A DNA stretch of 47,591 nucleotides from Eubacteriales Family XIII. Incertae Sedis bacterium (GTDB lineage: Bacteria > Bacillota > Clostridia > Peptostreptococcales > Anaerovoracaceae), in contig JAISTX010000072.1 in assembly GCA_031272365.1 (NCBI GenBank), positions 1-47,591 of the forward strand, written 5' to 3'. A model generated the notes under the pieces. It did not search any database. It was not told where the DNA came from and was given only the letters and a program-made list of their open reading frames with translations. Position numbers and translations under genes: made by a program. Below, piece by piece: positions 24,665 to 32,594 of the stretch (positions within the stretch are counted from its first letter, which is position 1; each line of letters opens with the position of its first letter).

Positions 24665-26959
24665 TCAGGCATCCTCCTCGGTCCCAAACAGGTTGTAGCG
24701 GATGCGCGCCTCGTCGCCCTCGTCGAAGTATTTCTCGCAGGCGAAGACGTACCAGCGCGCGAGCGCGTCTTGCGGGTTGGCCTTGAGGATCGAGGAAAAC
24801 TCGACCATCGCCAGGTAGAAGTCGTCGCGGTAGAACATGCGGATGGCGTCCTGCAGCTTCTCGTCGTAGCTGAGGCGCAGCTCGCGCTCCTTGTCGGACA
24901 GGCAGTCGAGGATCTCGTAGACCTTGTACTTCTGCGTGCTGTCGTCGGAGGCGAGGAAGCCCACGTAGCGCTTGGCGGGCGGCTCCAGCTTGCCGGGCGA
25001 CTGCGCGATCTCGCGCAGGTATTTGTCCGTGGCCGCCATGCGGATGCCGAGCGCGCGCAGCTTGCTGCCGTAGCCGCGCAGGAAGTTGAGCTCGGCGGAG
25101 GCGATGACCGGGAAGGCCCGCTCCTCCGCGCCGGCGATCCCGTAGAGGAAGTCCGCCTTGTGCAGCATGACGAAGAAATCCGGCTCGGGGCCGCTGTTTT
25201 CCGGGCCGATGCCGGTCGTGCGGTCGATGAGGCTCTTGCCGAAGCGGACGCCGTCGCCGCGCTCCGAGCCGACGTGGGTCGAAAACAGGATCGGCAGCGC
25301 CGACAGGTCGAGGTCGTTGGAGAGGAGCACGCCGTTGTGCGCCTTCATCTCCGTGAAGATGCGCTTGGTGCAGTCCGACACGAAGTCCATATAGCCCCGG
25401 TTGTCCGTCTGGGTGCGCACGGCGTCACGGTTTTCGGCGGACACGTACGCCACGCATTCCGACAGGGAGGTGACGTCGCCGATCTCGATCTCCATGACGC
25501 CGGCCCGGTCGAGCACCTTCTCGATGCGGCGCGGGACGAAGCGGTAGAAAGACGTCGCCATGCGCTCCATCTCGTATTTGTGGATCGCAAGCGACACGCC
25601 CATTTCGGAGATCGCGCTCTGGATGGCGCCCAGCTCGCCCTTCACGGTCACGACGCCGTCCACGTCGAAATTGCCCTCCGAGAACCGCTCGATCTGGCCC
25701 GCCATGGAGCGCAGCGGCTTGAGGGAGCCGCGGATGACGAGCGCGGCGACGACGAGGGAGAAGACGAGCGCGATGCCGCCGAGCATGAAGGCGGTTTCCA
25801 GCGCGCCCTCCTGCAGATCCTCCACGCCGCGCAGGAAGGACTCCTCTTCGCTCGCGAGCTCGAACGACTCCGCCTCGAGCATGACCACCGCGCGGGCGAT
25901 GAGCCAGGTGGCGACGCAGAGCACGGCGAGCAGGAACACGCCGAACGCGGCGAAGACCGCGTTGGTCTTCACGGCCAGGCGCGAGCTCAGGGACGCGAAG
26001 AAGACCGCGATGAGGAAGGCCGCCGCGAGGATGACCGTCGTTGCGAGGATGCCCTCATGCGGCCAGGCGAGCAGGTGCAGGCGCGCCTCCCACGTGACCG
26101 CCGGTTTCAGGATGGCCGCCCAGGCGGCTTCCCCCGTGCCCTCCGCAAACTCGAGCGACGCGCCCGCCTCGTCCCCCGTCAGCACGGCGGCGCCCTCCGC
26201 CGTCGGCAGGATGGCGCGCACCGCGCCGCCCACGGGCGCGGCCAGGGTCTGCGGCAGCGCGGATCCGCGCAGTATCCCGAGCGTGCCCCCGGCCGCCTCG
26301 TAGTAGGCGACGGTGCCTTCCGCCACCGTCAGGGCTGCCGCCGGGCTTTCGTTCAGCTTCGTCTGCTCTGCGCCGAAGCAGCGCAGCACATCGCCCGCCT
26401 CCGTCTGGATGTAGACGGACTGCCCGTCGCAGGCGGCGCGCACAGCGTCCTTCTCCGGTCGGCTGGATTCCGCCCAGAAGGAGAAGCCGCTATCCTCGTC
26501 CTTCATGGCAAAGGTGATGACCCGCGTGCGCTCCGCGTTTACCCCCGAAAGGTAGAGGGCGCCCTTGGCCGCCGAGAACCCGAGCACTTCCGTGATGTCG
26601 TCGTAGCCGCCCTGCGCGACGGTGCGCGCCTCCGCGAGCTGCGCGTCTGCGGCCAGAAGCGTCCATGCCCCGGCCTCTTTGTCCTCTTTCAGCAGATAGA
26701 GCGCCCCTGCGGAGAACGCCATCTGCGTCACGTCCCCGTCCACGCGCAGCGCCGCGTCGATCTTCCCCGTTTCGGGGATATGGTAGACGAACGAGCTGCG
26801 GTTCTTTTCCTGCATGAGGTAGACGCCGCCCCCGTCCCCGCCTCCGGCGATCATCGGCTCGGCGTCCGCAAACGACGGCGTGAACACCGGCCAGAGGATG
26901 CTGGAGGCCAACCCAAGCGCAATGAGCGATATCAGGATGAGGAAGACGATCTTTTTCAT
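24665..26959 (-). CDS. HAMP sensor with a decayed class III cyclase-like domain
   Basis: The 764-residue product starts with a membrane segment (residues 4-24), then an exported domain (about 30-300) with strand-rich repeats reminiscent of a propeller. Three more membrane segments follow near 303-325, 333-355 and 386-408. A HAMP domain follows (about 405-455, RGSLKPLRSMAGQIERFSEG). Residues about 470-690 resemble class III adenylate/guanylate cyclases: FYRFVPRRIEKVL and VMEIEIGDVTSLSECVAYV match the family's start. The usual metal-binding 'D-x-x-x-F-T' motif is absent, replaced by YVSAENRDAV. The tail (YKVYEILDCL, then AIRMFYRDDFYLAMVEFSSI) also follows the cyclase family. It is probably a pseudo-cyclase that passes an outside signal to the CIS. 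Its start overlaps the upstream gene as ATGA. Confidence 0.87.
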   Translation of the reverse strand: MKKIVFLILISLIALGLASSILWPVFTPSFADAEPMIAGGGDGGGVYLMQEKNRSSFVYHIPETGKIDAALRVDGDVTQMAFSAGALYLLKEDKEAGAWTLLAADAQLAEARTVAQGGYDDITEVLGFSAAKGALYLSGVNAERTRVITFAMKDEDSGFSFWAESSRPEKDAVRAACDGQSVYIQTEAGDVLRCFGAEQTKLNESPAAALTVAEGTVAYYEAAGGTLGILRGSALPQTLAAPVGGAVRAILPTAEGAAVLTGDEAGASLEFAEGTGEAAWAAILKPAVTWEARLHLLAWPHEGILATTVILAAAFLIAVFFASLSSRLAVKTNAVFAAFGVFLLAVLCVATWLIARAVVMLEAESFELASEEESFLRGVEDLQEGALETAFMLGGIALVFSLVVAALVIRGSLKPLRSMAGQIERFSEGNFDVDGVVTVKGELGAIQSAISEMGVSLAIHKYEMERMATSFYRFVPRRIEKVLDRAGVMEIEIGDVTSLSECVAYVSAENRDAVRTQTDNRGYMDFVSDCTKRIFTEMKAHNGVLLSNDLDLSALPILFSTHVGSERGDGVRFGKSLIDRTTGIGPENSGPEPDFFVMLHKADFLYGIAGAEERAFPVIASAELNFLRGYGSKLRALGIRMAATDKYLREIAQSPGKLEPPAKRYVGFLASDDSTQKYKVYEILDCLSDKERELRLSYDEKLQDAIRMFYRDDFYLAMVEFSSILKANPQDALARWYVFACEKYFDEGDEARIRYNLFGTEEDA

Positions 26960-27783
26960 ACGTTAAGCCGCTCCGTGCCGATGGTGTTGAGGTTGTGCGT
27001 GAAAAGGCGGAAGAAGGCAAAATCCCCGACCGCCAGGTAGCTGATGAGCATGATGGCCGCAATCGCGGCGGTGACGATGCAAAACACGAGCAGGATGCGG
27101 AACAGCACGTCCCGGTACTGCGCGAAGAACCGCTTCACGGCTTCGATCCCAAGCCGCTTCTTCTTTTGCGTCATCGTCATGCGGATGTCGTGGTAGACCT
27201 CCGAAAACTGCTGGTAGGCCAGATGGTCCGTCTTGCGCCGGATCAGCTCGAAGCTCTTGAGCTCCTTGCGCGCGTTCGTGCGCAGGATGCCGATCAGGAT
27301 CTGCGCACAGAGCCGGACGCAGTCCTCCTCCGTGATGCGCGGGTCGAGTTCCGCCAGGTCGATCGCCGGCGTCAGGTAGACGCCGTTGTCCTGGCTGAGC
27401 CCGATCTGCCCCTGCTTCAGCTGCAGGTACAAGAGCGGCGCGGGGAACGGGGAGTCGAGGCACGCGAGGACCAGGCCCACGCAGATCTCCTCGCGCATCG
27501 CGGGCGCCCGCACCTGCCCTTTCATGAATTCCGAGAGCTTGCGTTCCGTCCGGTACGGGAAGAGGTAGCACATCTTCCCGTCCTCCACGAAGCTGTTCAG
27601 GAAGGGGCTGCGGTGCTTTTCCGCAAAGGCCTCCTCGAAGAGCGCGATGACCGTTTTCGCGGTCTCCCTGTCTTCGACCGCGAGCAGCGTATAGGACGCC
27701 GCCACGCTCTCCCCCGGCTCCCGGCAGGCCCACACGCTGTTGGCTGCGCTCCTGAGCAGCAGCGAGATCTTCTCGACCTCCAC
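26956..27783 (-). CDS. C-terminally anchored protein, possibly pseudokinase-like
   Basis: The 275-residue product has a cytoplasmic domain of about 230 residues and one membrane segment near the end (about 228-253, LFRILLVFCIVTAAIAAIML), leaving about 20 residues outside. The start is a GTG at 27783 with an AGGAGG Shine-Dalgarno eight bases upstream. The segment LQLKQGQIGLSQDNGVYLTP followed by AIDLAEL recalls the catalytic-loop region of kinase folds, and the layout resembles EssB/YukC pseudokinases of type VII secretion. No catalytic Lys or HRD motif is visible, so this is only a suggestion. It lies between the first CIS gene and the HAMP sensor and may link the cytoplasmic particle to the membrane. 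Confidence 0.82.
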   Translation of the reverse strand: MEVEKISLLLRSAANSVWACREPGESVAASYTLLAVEDRETAKTVIALFEEAFAEKHRSPFLNSFVEDGKMCYLFPYRTERKLSEFMKGQVRAPAMREEICVGLVLACLDSPFPAPLLYLQLKQGQIGLSQDNGVYLTPAIDLAELDPRITEEDCVRLCAQILIGILRTNARKELKSFELIRRKTDHLAYQQFSEVYHDIRMTMTQKKKRLGIEAVKRFFAQYRDVLFRILLVFCIVTAAIAAIMLISYLAVGDFAFFRLFTHNLNTIGTERLNV

Positions 27784-27786
27784 GCA

Positions 27787-29658
27787 CTATCCCTCCTGCA
27801 CGTCCTTCTTCACGACGACGTATGCGTATGTGGAAATCCACTGGTTCTCCGCGCTGTAGATATAGATCTCGTGCACGCCCTCCTTGTTGGACGCCGTGTA
27901 GATGCCGTCGGGCGTGATCGTCCCGGAGTTGCTCTCCGTCAGCTCGTACTCCAGCGCGCACGGCTCCATGTTCTTGAACCGCACGTCGATGAAGGCGCTT
28001 TCGTTCGGCGCGATGACGATCGTCGGGTGCACCGGGGAGATCCGCGCGTTGTCCGCCAGCTGCGCGGAGATGTTCTTCTCTTCGCGGAACGGCAGTTTCG
28101 TGGCCGTCCACCGGAGCAGGATGACGACGTAGTTTGTGTTCTTCAGGAGGCGGGCCGCGACGATGAACGAGCCGCGCTCTGCCATGACGCGGACGCCGAG
28201 CTCCGCCTGCGGGACGGGCACCTCCGCGCCGTCGATCCCGTAGAAGAGCATCGGGTTGCCGTAGATGGTGTTCTTGGCCTGCTTGCCGAGCTTCGCGTCG
28301 TCGGCGAGGTATTCGATGCCGACGTCCACGTGCACATCCCCCGGCCCGAGGCCGTGCACGATCTCGCTCGAGTAGAACACCTTGTTCTTTTTGTCCTCCA
28401 CGCCGAGCGGGATTTCGAGCACGCCCGTCATGTAGACCGGTTCGCGCGGGCTCATGCTGCCGGGCTCCGTGCGCGCCGAGGCGCCGGATTTCGGGGCGGG
28501 CAGAGGGGCGCCGCCCCCGCCTTCGAACCAGTCTGCGTATTCGCGCCGCTGCCCGTCGTTTGCGATGGTGCGCACATACCGGCGCACGCCGTCCTCTTTG
28601 ACGGCCGCGATGATGGCGCTGCTCCCGCTGCGCACGACGGTGATCTCCGCAAGCGGGATGCCCTCCTGCGGCGGGGACGCCGTCCGCGCCTCGAGGCTGC
28701 TGCGCGCCAGCTCGCGCTCGACGACCGCCGCCGCGTCGTCCGCGACGACCGCCAGCTTCAGCATCACGTTTTCCACAAACGCTTTTTCCTCGCCGTCGAT
28801 GCGTATCTTGATGTCCCCGGGCTTTGCGAGGATCATCGTGTCCGGCGCCTCGTCCGCGCGCGCCGTCAGCCACGCGTCGGAATAGCGCCGCTCACCGGCG
28901 CGCAGGTCCGTTTCGGAGAAGCGGACTTGGAATTCATGCGCGTCGTTGGCGCCGGAAAATGCCGGGGCCGCGAAGAGGGCTTCGAGCTCAAACGTTGAGC
29001 TTACATCAGACTTCTTTGTGATGATCGTGCGGAAGCGCACCCCGGAGGAACGCGGCGCGCGCGCCGGCGCCTGGATCGTCAGCAGGTAGTTTTCGTCTTC
29101 GTAGACCTTTGCCTCCGACAGAAACTCGGCTTCCGCCCCCGCGGGCGCTGCCACGTCCTTGGAATCTATCAAATAGAGGCTGCACCCTTCCCGGATGCGG
29201 TTCATCTCGTACCCGTCCTCGCTCTCTTTCGAGCCGACGGCGTAGACCGGCTGCACGCTTTCTTCCGCGTACCGGATGCAGAGGGTGGCCTCGTTTGTCT
29301 GGAGCGCGTCGTGCCCCGGGATGGCGGGCAGTTTCTGCACGATGGACTGATCGAGGATGATCTCGCGCCCGGATTCGTCGATCGCGGTCCCGGACTCGAC
29401 GAGGATGGTCGTGTCGTCCAGGTTGATGACGCCAAGGCCGCAAACGATGCCGGAGCCTATGACAAACTCATTGAAAAAACGCCGCTTGTTTGCGAAGTAG
29501 TCCTGCTCCGCAAGAAAATCCGCGCTGGTCAGCAGCTTCCCCGGGTAATACCGGTTGCGTTCCAATGGCAGCAATTTACTATTGCTCAAATCTTTCACCG
29601 CCTTTACCGTTATTTGATAAGTATTGTCCTTTATGACTATACCTCTAAAAACCTTCAT
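27787..29658 (-). CDS. CIS-associated protein with the RNRYYPGKLL N-terminal motif, first gene of the operon
   Basis: The 623-residue product contains a segment common in proteins encoded in injection-system loci: LERNRYYPGKLLTSADF (about residues 33-49), then EQDYFANKRRFFNEFVIGSG and VCGLGV. The rest is beta-rich. The last 90 residues look like a bacterial Ig-like domain (IVIAPNESAFIDVRFKN, then SGTITPDGIYTASNKEG), so it may be a surface-exposed fibre or baseplate decoration. The annotated ATG at 29658 lacks a clear Shine-Dalgarno; downstream starts are possible but would trim the N-terminus only before the conserved motif. The leader carries a terminator-like hairpin at 29707-29729. The next gene follows within three bases. 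Confidence 0.85.
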   Translation of the reverse strand: MKVFRGIVIKDNTYQITVKAVKDLSNSKLLPLERNRYYPGKLLTSADFLAEQDYFANKRRFFNEFVIGSGIVCGLGVINLDDTTILVESGTAIDESGREIILDQSIVQKLPAIPGHDALQTNEATLCIRYAEESVQPVYAVGSKESEDGYEMNRIREGCSLYLIDSKDVAAPAGAEAEFLSEAKVYEDENYLLTIQAPARAPRSSGVRFRTIITKKSDVSSTFELEALFAAPAFSGANDAHEFQVRFSETDLRAGERRYSDAWLTARADEAPDTMILAKPGDIKIRIDGEEKAFVENVMLKLAVVADDAAAVVERELARSSLEARTASPPQEGIPLAEITVVRSGSSAIIAAVKEDGVRRYVRTIANDGQRREYADWFEGGGGAPLPAPKSGASARTEPGSMSPREPVYMTGVLEIPLGVEDKKNKVFYSSEIVHGLGPGDVHVDVGIEYLADDAKLGKQAKNTIYGNPMLFYGIDGAEVPVPQAELGVRVMAERGSFIVAARLLKNTNYVVILLRWTATKLPFREEKNISAQLADNARISPVHPTIVIAPNESAFIDVRFKNMEPCALEYELTESNSGTITPDGIYTASNKEGVHEIYIYSAENQWISTYAYVVVKKDVQEG

Positions 29659-29706
29659 GTAGGTTTAAGATTCGGTAAAGAATGTCGGGAAATCCGTCAG
29701 GATGAC

Positions 29707-29729
29707 AAAAGACCCGCGAGTGCGGGTCT
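29707..29729 (-). terminator. Intrinsic-terminator-like hairpin in the CIS operon leader (possible attenuator)
   Basis: The arms AGACCCGC (29710-29717) and GCGGGTCT (29722-29729) pair perfectly over eight bases around a four-base loop. Read on the minus strand the stem ends in TTTTG, the pattern of a rho-independent terminator. It lies about 50 bases upstream of the first CIS gene and downstream of a candidate promoter, so it would stop operon transcription unless bypassed. Confidence 0.7.
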
Positions 29730-29756
29730 CTTGCCGTTATTGATAGGAGAGTTGTT

Positions 29757-29855
29757 ATGAATAAGAGTTGCATCTATTCACAAATCATATATACCGCGTT
29801 TTTTGGATTTGAAACAAAAAAACGAAAAAAATTTTTTATGATGTCTGATTTATGA
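29757..29855 (+). CDS. Small ORF with strong Shine-Dalgarno, 32 residues, unknown
   Basis: An ATG at 29757 follows AGGAGA with seven bases of spacing. The product begins MNKSCIYSQIIYTAFFGF, is followed by a Lys/Arg cluster, and stops at 29853-29855. A candidate plus-strand promoter (TTGATA, 18 bases, TATACC) lies inside the start of the divergent CIS gene. No family is recognised. It sits just upstream of the prenyltransferase gene and could be a leader peptide, or it could be chance coding in AT-rich DNA with a good ribosome-binding site. Confidence 0.35.
   Translation: MNKSCIYSQIIYTAFFGFETKKRKKFFMMSDL
29784..29817 (-). promoter_or_regulatory. Candidate promoter of the CIS operon
   Basis: On the minus strand, TTGTTT (29817-29812) is followed after 18 bases by TATATA (29793-29788), with TATGAT overlapping just downstream. 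The transcript would begin near 29780 and pass through the hairpin before the first gene. The call rests on hexamer match and position only. Confidence 0.45.
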
Positions 29856-29881
29856 CATTTATGTTTATTTTATGATAGAAT
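29852..29881 (+). promoter_or_regulatory. Candidate promoter of the prenyltransferase cassette
   Basis: ATGACA (29852-29857) and TAGAAT (29876-29881) are 18 bases apart. Transcription would start near 29888, essentially at the ATG at 29890, so the mRNA may be leaderless. Confidence 0.5.
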
Positions 29882-29889
29882 ATTTTCCG

Positions 29890-30855
29890 ATGGAGATTTC
29901 ACAATCACAACGTGTGCATTCTTGCGGCGCAAGCGATTATTTGCATCTCGCAAGGTTTGACCACTGGATCAAGCAATTGTTCATACTGCCCGGCATGGGT
30001 TTTGCGATCGTGCTGGTGGACAGCTTGGATGCCAGGGGCATAGTGGTCCGTTTTGCGCTTGGCTTTGTCGCGACTTGCTTGATTGCTTCGGCCAACTACA
30101 TCATCAATGAATGGCTTGACGCCGAATTCGATCAATACCACCCGACAAAAAAATTCCGCCCTGCCGTCGCAGTGGACATCAAGGCGAAATATGTGTATGG
30201 AATGTACGCCCTGTTCGGTTTGTCCGGGATGATCGCGGCGTTTCTCGCCTCGTGGCTGGTGTTTTGGTCGGCGTTGTTGTTATTCGTGATGGGGATTGTT
30301 TACAATGTCCGCCCCCTGCGATCGAAGGAAGTCCCGTATGTGGATGTGCTGTCTGAGTCCATCAACAACGCCATACGCCTTTTGATCGGATGGTTTATCG
30401 TGACGAGCGATTATTTCCCTCCCGCCACGATCGTTTTCGGCTTTTGGATGGGCGGCGCATTCCTGATGGCCACAAAAAGGTACGCGGAATACAGGATGAT
30501 CGGCGACAAGCAAACTGCCGCGCTTTACAGAAAGTCCTTCGCCAAATACTCGGAAAAGTCCCTGCTGGTGTCAGCCTTCTTCTACGCCCTGTGCGCCTTG
30601 TTTTTCACGGGTGTGTTCATGGTGAAATACCGCGTGGAGCTGCTCATCTCTATACCGGTCCTCTGCGGCCTGTTTTGCTATTATTTGCATATCGCCTACA
30701 AGAAGGATTCGGCTGCGCAAAAGCCGGAGAAGCTGTTCCGTGAAAAGGGGCTTACGGCATTCGTGGTGGCATTTGTCGCCACCATTGCAATCGCAATGTT
30801 CGTCGACATCCCCGCATTGAATGCCCTATTGGAAACGTCGTTGATCGGGGCGTGA
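29890..30855 (+). CDS. UbiA-family prenyltransferase, DPPR-synthase-like
   Basis: The product (321 residues from the ATG at 29890; an in-frame ATG at 29872 has no Shine-Dalgarno either) is an integral membrane protein with about eight or nine helices. The prenyl-diphosphate site NEWLDAEFD fits N-x3-D-x3-D near residue 75. It is followed by HPTKKFRP, which closely resembles the 'HPTKR.RP' of decaprenyl-phosphate phosphoribosyltransferases such as mycobacterial Rv3806c. That enzyme joins phosphoribose from PRPP to polyprenyl phosphate. A second polar loop (YAEYRMIGDKQTA) lies near residue 200. The two following genes, a phosphatase and a GT-C enzyme, fit the next pathway steps. I chose 29890 because the candidate -10 box lies 8 bases upstream. 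The cassette is more AT-rich than its surroundings, suggesting transfer. Confidence 0.88.
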   Translation: MEISQSQRVHSCGASDYLHLARFDHWIKQLFILPGMGFAIVLVDSLDARGIVVRFALGFVATCLIASANYIINEWLDAEFDQYHPTKKFRPAVAVDIKAKYVYGMYALFGLSGMIAAFLASWLVFWSALLLFVMGIVYNVRPLRSKEVPYVDVLSESINNAIRLLIGWFIVTSDYFPPATIVFGFWMGGAFLMATKRYAEYRMIGDKQTAALYRKSFAKYSEKSLLVSAFFYALCALFFTGVFMVKYRVELLISIPVLCGLFCYYLHIAYKKDSAAQKPEKLFREKGLTAFVVAFVATIAIAMFVDIPALNALLETSLIGA

Positions 30856-31466
30856 ATGTGCGCAAACCGAGAGAAGACTACAAGGTGATCATACTGGATA
30901 TGGACGGAACGCTGTATTTTCAACCACCCTTTCGTTTCTGCATGGCGTTTTCGCTTGCTGCGTACTATGCGGTGCATTTTTGGCGCCTCAGGGAGTTGTT
31001 TCTGCTGCGAGAAATCAGGAAATCGCGCGAAAAGGGGCAGTTTCATCCATCGGAAAGGAATGCAGATGAAAAGACCCGGGCAGTGCTTGCGTATTGGCTC
31101 TATGAATACCCATTGAAATACATCCGGCGGTTCCGGGACAAAAAACTGATCTCCCTGGTAAACGGTTTGAAAAGCGGTGGCGCGATGATCGTCGTGTATT
31201 CTGATTATCCCGCCGACGGCAAAGCCTGTGCTATTGGCGTGGACGCGGATCGCTGCTATTGCGCAGATGACGGGATCGTGGGTTGTTTGAAGCCAAATGC
31301 CGCAGGGCTGAAGAATATCCTCCACGACATCGGCGCTGACGCGCGGGATTGCCTGCTGATCGGCGACCGGTACGAAAAGGACGGGCTGTGCGCCAGGGGC
31401 GCAGGGTTGGACTTCGTCATACTGCCAAGGACCAAACATGCAAGATATCGGAAAGAGAGGCTGTAG
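30852..31466 (+). CDS. HAD-superfamily phosphatase
   Basis: The 204-residue product shows HAD motifs: motif I LDMDGTLYF (nucleophile Asp near residue 15), motif II VVYSDYP near 114, a Lys in CLKPNAAG near 144, and the motif IV acidic patch LIGDRYEKDG near 168. The start is a GTG that overlaps the prenyltransferase stop (GTGA), so the two proteins are coupled. In the mycobacterial pathway a phosphatase removes the 5-phosphate from polyprenyl-phosphoryl-phosphoribose; this HAD enzyme may do the same. The role is inferred from context, since HAD substrates cannot be read from sequence. The enzyme should be cytoplasmic. Confidence 0.87.
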   Translation: MNVRKPREDYKVIILDMDGTLYFQPPFRFCMAFSLAAYYAVHFWRLRELFLLREIRKSREKGQFHPSERNADEKTRAVLAYWLYEYPLKYIRRFRDKKLISLVNGLKSGGAMIVVYSDYPADGKACAIGVDADRCYCADDGIVGCLKPNAAGLKNILHDIGADARDCLLIGDRYEKDGLCARGAGLDFVILPRTKHARYRKERL

Positions 31467-31469
31467 ACC

Positions 31470-32594
31470 ATGTTGAAAAATATCAAACCGGTTTTGATAT
31501 GCTTGTTGTGCGTTTGCGTTTTGGCTTCGCTTTCATCCCTCCTATTTTTGGGCGGCATATCATCGGGCGACCTGCGCGGGCATTGGCACATCAATTCCTA
31601 TGCGATTCATGGTACCGACCCGTACAAATTGTTCGGGGAAGATGTCGTTTTCACGCAAATGCCGTGGTCGCTGATTTTGGGGAACCTGTTCTACGCCGGC
31701 TTTCTGCCTGTGTCTTTGGCTGTCATATGGATGCTGGTCTTGCATATTGCGCTTGCCATCGTTTTGATGCTTGTGGTGAAAAAACGCTGGGCAATCCAGG
31801 GTAGCGCGTGGATCATCATCCTTGGCACGGTGTTGGGCAATGCTGCCTTTTATTATTCGATGCAACTCGGCAATTTCGCCGCACCCATCGCGATGATCAC
31901 GATCATTGCAATACTGTACACCGATGAAAAGCCTGTCCTGGCCGGTGTTCTGATGGGCCTTGCCTTGATGAAGCCCCAGATTTCCATGATCTTTTGCCTT
32001 GTTTGGCTGATGAAGAGAAAGTGGAAGCCGCTTTTTGCCGCGGCCGCCCTGGTGGTCTTGGGCGTTGCTTTGTCGGCGATCGTCACCAATACTTCCCCCG
32101 TCACGCTGTTTGCGGAATTCCTGTCGAACCCCCTGCAAGCATCGACCGGGTATCTTGGATTGTTCACTTTCTTGCAATATCTCGGGGTGGGTCAAACGAC
32201 CGTGGTTTTGCTCAGCATGCTGCTTGGCGCAGCCTATGTCCTATGCCTGACATCGCTGGTCGGGAAGACAAACAACATTTTCGCTATGTATATGCCGGCG
32301 GCGTTTGCGTCTTGTTTTTGGAATTTCAAGAACGGCACGGATTACGCGATACTTGTCATCGCCGCGTTTCTTGTCATATCGCTCCTGTTGCAAGTTTCGG
32401 AACACAGGTTGCCGCTGCTGTTCTGTTTGCTATACGCGGAGCTCGGTTCTTTGGCTTTGAATTTCTGCAAGCACGTATTTCCGCATATCCCCAAGAACGT
32501 CTTCAACAACATCAACGGGCTGGTGTATTTCTGCCTGGGCCTTTACCTATCGGTGCTGTGCAGCAAATTGTTGAAACGGAATTTGATAGATTAG
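31470..32594 (+). CDS. GT87-type (GT-C) polyprenyl-phosphate-sugar glycosyltransferase
   Basis: The 374-residue product is a polytopic membrane protein with about ten helices and resembles the DUF2029/GT87 family. Features are the extracytoplasmic acidic first loop (SSGDLRGHWHINSYAIHG, residues about 31-48), HGTDPYKLFG, the MQLGNFAAPIAMIT helix near 130, and LAGVLMGLALMKPQISMIF near 155, a family hallmark. GT87 enzymes take mannose or pentose from a polyprenyl phosphate and act outside the membrane. With the two preceding genes this gives a plausible make-and-transfer route for a polyprenyl-linked pentose. The start lies three bases after the HAD stop. The end overlaps the convergent HEAT-like gene by four bases. 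Confidence 0.83.
   Translation: MLKNIKPVLICLLCVCVLASLSSLLFLGGISSGDLRGHWHINSYAIHGTDPYKLFGEDVVFTQMPWSLILGNLFYAGFLPVSLAVIWMLVLHIALAIVLMLVVKKRWAIQGSAWIIILGTVLGNAAFYYSMQLGNFAAPIAMITIIAILYTDEKPVLAGVLMGLALMKPQISMIFCLVWLMKRKWKPLFAAAALVVLGVALSAIVTNTSPVTLFAEFLSNPLQASTGYLGLFTFLQYLGVGQTTVVLLSMLLGAAYVLCLTSLVGKTNNIFAMYMPAAFASCFWNFKNGTDYAILVIAAFLVISLLLQVSEHRLPLLFCLLYAELGSLALNFCKHVFPHIPKNVFNNINGLVYFCLGLYLSVLCSKLLKRNLID

Noticed and set aside
1..29658. Ordinary prophage or type VI secretion system
   Set aside because: No capsid, terminase, portal, integrase or lysis genes are seen, and TssJLM/TssK-type genes are absent. DUF4255, CIS_tube and DUF6760-type genes point to an extracellular-CIS-type system.
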